IMG/VR virus record: IMGVR_UViG_3300042867_000482
Location: 1 to 20,182 of that record
Strand: one strand, 5' to 3'
From: a virus
DNA: 20,182 nt
Shown here: positions 10,801-19,800 of the stretch, piece by piece
How positions within the stretch are numbered: the first letter of the stretch is position 1
Layout: every line of letters starts with the position of its first letter
Notes under the pieces: model-generated
Databases searched by the model: none
What the model saw: only the letters and a program-made list of their open reading frames with translations
Told to the model about the DNA's origin: nothing
Translations under genes and position numbers: made by a program

Positions 10801-13800
10801 GGCTCTTGCTGACTTAACCGACATTACACAGATTAATGTTTACAAAAACTTTATTAAGAATAAAGGTACATTGAATGCAGCCAGCGCCTTTAAGGGTGCT
10901 AGTTTACCTCAAGGTGGTATTGATTATGATATCTATGAAAACTGGGCTATCAAGTCAGGTGAATTTGGGGGCGTACTGAACAGTAATTTTGTTGACTTTA
11001 AACTAAATGAAACATTATTAACCGGTAATCCAAGTATTGTTGGACTAACAAACGGAGTGTATACAGACGGAGTACAGCAAGAAGTACCGTTGTATAGCTT
11101 GTATAATTATGGACGCCCAATAACTAATACAAACGTACTTCCGTTATTACCAATTGATACACCTACACAATTATTCCCTGATGCAGGTTATGCTAATTTT
11201 AATGATATGCGAATTGCGGCATATTATTATTCTAACTTATCAACTAGCACTGCACCTAGCGGAGAAGTAATTCCTATATCAAACTTATATGTAGGACAGT
11301 ATGTTTGGTTAGCTAACTACCAAGGTACTTGGGATGTAATGACTCCTATAAGTTTGGGTCAAGTGATATTTGCGAAAAACAATTTAAATGGTACAGTTAC
11401 TATAGTATTCAATACTCCCCATAACTTATCAAAATATCAACCGTTTGCAGTTGTGAATTTTAATGATTCATTGAATGGTTATTATGTTGCTAATACCATA
11501 GTTGATCCACATAGTATTTTAGTTAATGTTACGTTAGATCCGTCTATTACTTCTATTACAGGACAAGGTATTGGTTTTAAGTTTCAATCACAGCGTGTTG
11601 ATAATCCAAGTGATATTATTAATTTACCATTATTGAATAATGAATTTGTAAAAAATAAAGTATGGGTAGACACTAACAATGATGGTAGTTGGGCTGTATA
11701 TCGCAAAGATATTAATTATAGTTATGCTTCTGAGTTAACTAAAGCAGGGTCACAATCATTTGGTAATGCAGTTGCATATACTGATGGTCTAGGATATTTA
11801 ATAAGCGATGCAGATGCTGGTATTGTATATCGTTATGTGTTTAATGAATTATTTCAAGTATATCAATTAACACAAACATTAACTGGAAGTGCATCATTTG
11901 GTGCAACTATTGCTTATAGTGATGATATATTTGTTATATCACAGCCAACAGGAGCAACTACCGCTGATAGAAAAATAAACATTTATCAATTGATTATTAC
12001 TACTGCAGTAGATGAATTACAACTATTACAAACTGCAATTGAAGCACCTGCGGGTGTAACAAATTGGGGTAGTGCGTTAGCAATATCCGGAGACAAAAAT
12101 TGGTTATATATTTCAGACACAGCCAATAATAGTGTTCACGTTTATTTCAAATCAGCAATCACTGGTAACTATATAGCTAGTTATATTATAGACGGAGATG
12201 CATTGGGTCTAACTACATCAGGTGATAATTTTGGTTATTCATTGTCAACTGATTATTACGGTGATACTATTGTAATTGGAACCCCTGATAAAGATTATGA
12301 TATTAATACGGGCAATTGGGGCTATACATATGTGTTTGCTAGAACAGTACAAAATTTTGAAGCGCAATACTCTAGTACTACAGGAGTACCGCAACCATTA
12401 ACTTTATCTTGGACTCCTGCCACAGTAACACAAACGGCAACAGCAACTGATGCCTCAACAGAAAGAATTACAGTTACAAGTTCTGCTGGTTTTAGCGTAG
12501 GTGATCCTGTAGTATTCTCTGGGACTTTATTATCATCCGGAGCAATTTCAGCCAATATAGTATATTATGTGTATGATAAACCAACAGGTACTACATTTAG
12601 AATTGCGGCAACACGTGATGCATTAGCTCCAATCAATTTAGTTACTGATACAGGTAGCATGACTTGTACTATACAGACAACTCCGTTATTAATTAATGTT
12701 AATGGTACAGCACTAACTGATAATAATTATGCAGTTATTGGATCAACATTATACGTATACAGTGCATTAAATGCAGGTGATATTATCAATGTTAGTGGTA
12801 ATAATATAGTATTGGCTCAAACATTAACGTCTGAGACTACACCGAGAGCAAATGTTCAGTTTGGCAAGAGTATAGACACTACCACATACGCTACTGAAAT
12901 CTTAATAGGTGCACCTTTTGAGCTTAATAGTCAAAATCAAGAAGGTGCGGTCTATCGTTATACTAATGGTGGCGGCAAGTATGGTATGATTGTTGGCTCT
13001 ACTGACTGCGCTATTACAACTAGTAGAACTATTTTGATAAATGGATATGCAGTTACATTAACTGCAGGTGATGCAACACTAGCAACAGCAATCATTAATA
13101 ATGCACGTATTACTAACGTTCAAGCTGCCGCACAAGACGGAAAATTAATTATTAGTTTAATAGATACCGCATTGGCTTCAGTGAATGACAAATTAAATGT
13201 AACTGCGTTGAACGTTGCAACTTGGGCAGAGTTAGGTTTTAATACTTACACACAAACGCAAGTAATTAATGATCCGCACATTCAAAGTACAACACAATTT
13301 GGAAACACCGTTAAGTTTAATGAATTTGATTCATTTATTGTAAGTGCACCTACTGCAACTAGATATGAAGCAACAACATTTGATTCATCTGATGATGAGA
13401 ACTATGATAATGACACCTTGTTTGATAACAATGCCACTCAGTGGGTAGACACTAGTGTAAATGCAGGTGCTGTTTATATGTATGATTATCTATCAGTATA
13501 TAATGAAAGTTTGCTTAATACCGGCAACTTTGTATATGCTCAAAGTGTTAATGATATTAATGAAACATATGGCAGTCAACCTCTATACGGTCAAGCATTA
13601 GAATTTAATGCATCTCATGTTGTTGTAGGAACTCCAAACTTTAAACCAGGTATTAATAATGGACAAATTACAACATATATCAATGATAGTGGTCAAGTTG
13701 ATTGGAGCGTTTATAGAAATTCTAACCCAGTTGTTGATTCAGGTAGAATACAAAATATACAATTGTATAGTGCGTTAACAAACAATACACTAGACAACTT

Positions 13801-16800
13801 AGATTATATTGATCCGTTGCAAGGTAAGATATTAGGTTCGGTAAGACAAAATATTGATGTAGTATCTAATATTGATCCTGCAGGATATAATGCACCTAAC
13901 ACACCTAAGGGCACAATGGTATGGGGAACAGCCCAACTTGGCCAGTTATGGTTTAACACTAGCAATACACGTTTTGTAAATTATCATCAAAATGATATTG
14001 TATACAATAGCAAATGGTGGGGCCGAGTATTCCCTGGCAGTGATGTAGCTGTATATAGTTGGATTACAAGCACTGTTCCTCCAATCTCTTATGCTGGTTC
14101 GGGAACTGTATTTGATGTAGAGTCTTATGCCATTGAATATGTATTAAATGCAACGGGAGTATTAACACCCGTATACTTCTATTGGGTACGTAATACTAAC
14201 ATTGTGTTTACTAAAACAGGAAAAACGCTATCAGATAGCATCATTCAATCTTATATTGCATCACCTATAAATTCTGGTATAAGCTATTTTGCACCATTAC
14301 AACAAAATATATTTGCTTTATATAATAGTGGAGAAAACATTAATGCCACTGACACTGTATTGCATATTGGATTTGGCACCGGTACCAATGATGACGTATC
14401 ACATAGTCTTTATAGTTTAATCCGAACTAAGTATGCTGATGACTTTTTACCTGGATTACCTAGAACAGATTCATTAGATGTACCGGAATCATTATATGAT
14501 AGAATGTTAGATAGTATGTGTGGTGTAGATGAATCGGGTGGAGTGGTTCCAGATCCATACTTACCTAAACCAGTGCAATCGGGTATCTATGCAAGACCAA
14601 GACAAAGTTTCTTTGTTAATAGATTTTTGGCACTAAAAAATTATTTAACATATGCCAATGAGATATTAGCACAATATCCTATAACAGAAACACGTAGACC
14701 TTTATTCTTGTTTACAGAAGGTGCAACTAATCTTTCAACTGATCCAGTATATAATACTGATCCTGATCCAGACAACCCGTATTATAGTGTTAACCCTTGG
14801 ACCGGTCCTATTGAAATATTCTACCAAACTTCTAATTATTGGAATTATATTAATTGGTGGGCAACTGGATACGATAATAATACTAAATCTGCGTTGCAAG
14901 TTCCTGTATATGCAGATTTATCAACAATTGATGCTAGTGCTGGATTAATTGTTACGGTCACAACAAACGGCGACGGTAAATCAGAAACATATGTTTATAC
15001 TGAACTTGGTATTTGGGAAAGAATTGGATTACAAGACGGTACAATTGAGTTTAATTCTAGTCTATGGGATTATGAAACAGCACGTTTAGGTTTCGGAGAT
15101 AACTTCTATGATACAACACCTTACGATCAATACCCTTCAGCAGAAACTCGTAGTATTGTAAGAGCATTAAATGAAGAAATTTACACCAATGAGTTATTAA
15201 TTTATAGAAACAATAGTTTAATATTGCTGTTTGAATACATTCAAAGTGAAACGATTGAATCACAAAATTATTTGCCTTGGTTAAATAAAACATCATTTAT
15301 TGATGTTGCACATACTATACGTGAATTAAGACCAATTGAAGTATTTCAATCTGATAATCAAATATTTTTAGAAGGATATATTAATGAAATTAAACCATAT
15401 CACGTAGTGATTAAGGAATTCTTGTTTAAGTATACAGGTACCGATGTATTCGCAGGTGATATTACCGATTTTGATTTACCTGCACAATATAATACTAGTG
15501 TCGAACAATTTATTACTCCTGAGTTAGTATATACCACTCCAAATGCGGCTAATCAATATTTGCCCACTGATCCTATCTGGCAAACTGCTCCCTATATTCA
15601 GTGGTTCAATAATTATGGTTTAAGTATTACTGGAGTAAATGATTATCAGATTACAGTACTATCATCTTATATTGCATTAAACACTAATGCGTTCACAGTA
15701 GACAATGCATTTGGATTCCCAATAAACGGAAATATATTAATTGGGGATGAGATAATTGGTTATTCCAATGTTGATAGAGCAAACAATACTATTAGCGGAT
15801 TAACACGTGGTGTGGACGGAACTACAGTTAGTGCTCACGTGCCAGGTGAAATTATTACTATTAATTTACCGGCAGTATTATTATTAGACGGTGGTAGAGG
15901 GTATACAGAACCGCCAAAAATCACTGCATATATCGACCCTAGTTATCCTGCACCTAGACGTGCCGCAGTATTAGAAGCGGTAATGAGTTTAGACTCTGTG
16001 TTAAGTGTTAATGTTATAGATCCAGGTGATGGATATACAGTGTTACCACAAATTGTTATAGATCCTTCAATAACGGTAACATTTACAAGTGCGCAAGTAA
16101 ACACAATAACAAATACTATTCAGTTAACCGCACCGTTTTTACAAACAGGAGATTTAGTAACATATACAGTTGGTGCTAATACTACTCCGGTTGGAGGATT
16201 AGATCCTAACCAATATTATTATGTAAATGTGTTAGAGACAGCTCCAACATTTGTAGTTGCATTATATACTAATTACGGAAACGCATTAAATGATCATGAT
16301 CGTGTGGTATTATTTAATCCCGGTGCTGGCCCCAACAATGCATTAAACGTTAGTGCTAGAGCTAGTTGTATATCATCTTCAATGCCAATTCGTGAAAATC
16401 AAATTATATTGCGTTTTGATAGAACTAGTTATACTTCGGATGTAACAGAATGGCGTTCTGGTGCATTCTATGGTAGTTATTATGCTGGATTATATAATAA
16501 TAGTGAAAGAGTTTCTAGTTCTAGTATTTCTTTACAAGCCACTCAGCCTCCTATAGATTCAATTTTAGCTAGTGCTGAAGGTGCAACTTTTGAAGTAGAA
16601 GATGTCACCAATGAACAAACTTTGAGTTGGAGTTCACGTACACGAAATGTTGTATCAACCTTAGCATCTACGGATGTAATTACTATTGAACCTTCTACGG
16701 GAGGTGCACCAGATGAAGGAACAGTGGGACCAACAACCGGTATGTATATTGATATGCCAGTAAAATTTCAAGGAGCAGTTAGTTCAAGTAATTTAATTAA

Positions 16801-19800
16801 CGATACAACTTATTATATTAAAGAAATTTTAAGTCAAACTGAAATTATTATTTCTGAATCTGTTGGTGGTGCAACATTTGCATTAGGCAATGCCACAATT
16901 AGTAGTGCAGGCTTGTTGATGTATGTGGGTGAAGTCACTAACACCGCAGTAGTGACATTATTCTATCCAGGCATATTAAATGCAACTGCTACTACTGCAG
17001 CCACTAACTCAATTACAGTACCCCAAGTGCAAGTTAATCCTAATTTAGGAGGCACTAGCGGTTTCTATCCTAATTTACCAATATTTTTTACTGGAGCTGT
17101 ATTTGGTGGAATCATTGAAAATGAAACATATTATATTACTACTGTTATAGATGATGAGACATTTACAATGTCTACTACAACTAACGCATTGAACATCGCG
17201 GTTAACTCAACCTCTTCTAGTGGTAATGTTATTAATTGTACAAGCACAGTTGGACTTTCTATTAATGACCCTATTATCTTTACTGATATTTTAGTTGCAT
17301 CAGGAACAACAAATATTGTAGCAGGTACAACATATTACGTAAGTGCAGTAAACTCAAACTCACAGTTTGTTATATCTGCTGTAGTTAATGGTGGCCCGTT
17401 TAATCCAGGTACTAGCACAGCTACAATGACAGGTATAGATCAAAAGAATATTGTACAATTAACTAATGCAACAGGTAATATGACTTGTAATGTTGGATTG
17501 CCAGTAAGTCCTGGGCAAGTTAATGGACAACAATTTACTTTCTATTCAACCTCATCAACAGTTACCGGCCCCGCATTTACTCAGGGTAATTTAATTGAAG
17601 GCACTATTGCTAGCGCATTGGCAAACGGTGATTATTTGTCCGTTAGTACAACTAGTGGCGGCACAACTAATATGTATGTTAATATGCCAATCAGATTTGC
17701 TGATACTTACGGTGGTTTGTCGACCGGAACAACATATTATGTTAAAGAAATTGGTGTAATAACTGCAGATATCACTGAAACCACTGCAACTAATGTGTTA
17801 ATTGCTAATGATACTTTACCGTATACTGGTACAGAAGGCTTCTATGTTGGTATGCCTATAATCTTTACTGGTACTACATTGGGTGGAATTATTGCAAACG
17901 CATTATATTTTGTCAAAACTGTAAATGTTAATGGCACTGATTTTACTATATCTGATGCACCTAGTGGTGCTGAACTAGATTTATACGCAGATTCAGGATC
18001 AATGACTGCAACAGGTGAACCATACATTAAAGTATCTGCTACTTTAGGCGGTTCAGTATTAGCATTGTCTGATGATACTGATGTTACTACAGTAACTCAA
18101 TATCCTACATCAAGTCCTGCATTCAACATCAGTTGGATATTGGGCGGTTATCAATACGTTATTACTTCTTCGGGCTCAGGATATGCAATTAACAATACCT
18201 TTACAATATTAGGTACTGCACTAGGCGGTGCTACTCCTGCTAATAATTTAGTATTGACAGTTAATACTATTGGAACTAATGGACAATTAACAGCCTTAAT
18301 TAGTAACGGCACTCCACCTGATGCAGTTACTCAATATTACTTAAAAGTTATTTCTCCGTCTGAGTGTGAAGTGTATAGTGATTCTTTATTACAGATCCCT
18401 GTAAGTGGTATTGGCTTCCCGTATACTGCAGGTGACTATGCGTTGTTGCCAGAACCATTCTACTTCAATCAAAGTGTTGTTAAGTATAACAACAGAGTTT
18501 ATCAATGTATCATTAGTAATAATGACAGTGAATTTATATTTGGTAAGTGGGAATTGTTATCTAGCGATAGTAGAAAACTAAATGCGTTAGATAGAATTGT
18601 AGGGTACTACAAACCAGAAAAATCTAACACAGCCGCCTGGAATGAATATATTAATATGCCGGGCAGTGATTTAACTCAACTAGTAAATGGAATTACTTAT
18701 CCAAATAGCACGTATTTAGGTAATGCGTTTGCTCCGGATGAAGAATATACATTAGATACGGATTTACAAGACCAAGTGTTTACTCCCGCTGAAGTTGACA
18801 CTACCTCAATATTATGGAATGGTACTACTTATTTTGGAACATCTAATACTCCTAACTATTCTGATGTTACAAGCAGTATCAATGGTAGTACTTGGGTGTT
18901 TAATAAAATTACAAATCAATTATTATCTTTAACTGATATTGTATATTCTGGCACAAAATATGTAATAAGTTCGCAAAATAGTGCTACTCCGATCTTAGTA
19001 AGTGATGATGGAATTACTTGGGCTACTACTGGTTTAGAAAATGGCACAGTATCTATTGGAAACACCCAGTTAAACAGTATTGCATACTCGAATGGTATAT
19101 ACATTGCGGTTGGACAAAATATTGTAAAAAGCACTGATGCATATAATTGGACAGAAACATATAGATTTACTAGTGTGGTTTTAAACGGTGTATCTGCAAT
19201 CTCTATACCTAATTTTACTGGATTTATTGCAGTAGGATCTGGTCCTAATTATAATACTATACCTACAACAACTAAGAGTATAGTGTTGGTAAGTTTTGAT
19301 GGTACTGGTTGGACAAACAACACTCCGTCAGGCTCTGTTGACATATTAAATGCAGTATCATCTAATGACTCTATAATAATTATTGCTGGTAATAATGGTA
19401 CTATATACATAAGTAACAATGGTAGTAACTGGGTTAATGTTAGTACTGGCAGTGCGACATTAAATGACATTACGTATTCTGATAGTCTTGGGATGTTTAT
19501 AATAGTAGGTAATTCTGGTGTTATATTAAAATCACTAGACAATGGTGATACTTGGAGTACTGTCACAACATCTACTACGGAAAATTTAAATAGTGTTATT
19601 TGGAATAGTGATTTATCTGAATTCATTGTTACCGGTGACAACAATATTATATTACAAAGTTCTAATGGAACAACTTGGACAAGTAGTAATATATTTGTCA
19701 CAGATCCTACAGTATATAATGTTCAAGGTGATTCATTCACTTCGGGTTATGGTCCGGAAGAGTTAGTACCGGGTGTGGTTAGTGATAATCTAACAATGAT

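Larger units (their letters stand above)
11732..13720 (+). other. Seven-repeat FG-GAP-like (integrin-alpha-like) beta-propeller region, split by two insertions
   Basis: Seven repeats of the form (F/W/Y)-G-x-(S/A/T/K/Q)-(I/V/L) followed by a strand ending in IS or G/A-x-P are visible. They are SFGNAVAY (from 2306), SFGATIAY (2352), NWGSALAI (2408), NFGYSLST (2463), QFGKSIDT (2673), QFGNTVKF (2819) and LYGQALEF (2915). Matching second strands include DTIVIGTP, EILIGAP, SFIVSAP and VVVGTP, and blade ends include AVYRY, AVYMYDY and YTYVF. FG-GAP repeats form seven-bladed propellers in integrin alpha chains, and the count here is exactly seven. Spacing is 46-56 residues for the first four, then 210, 146 and 96 because of inserted domains. 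The flanks are scaffold blocks VWVDTNNDGSWAVY before and LDYIDPLQGKILG after. No clear Ca-binding DxDxDG loop was seen in the blades. Confidence 0.6.

Noticed and set aside
18788-19696. Sialidase enzyme activity for the Asp-box propeller
   Set aside because: Asp boxes are structural and occur in many non-enzymatic propellers. I could not identify the arginine triad or a catalytic tyrosine/glutamate pair.
19249-19701. 150-codon antisense reading frame
   Set aside because: It lies wholly opposite the Asp-box propeller, has no ribosome site or recognisable product, and its hydrophobic composition follows from reading Asn/Ser/Thr-rich codons backwards.
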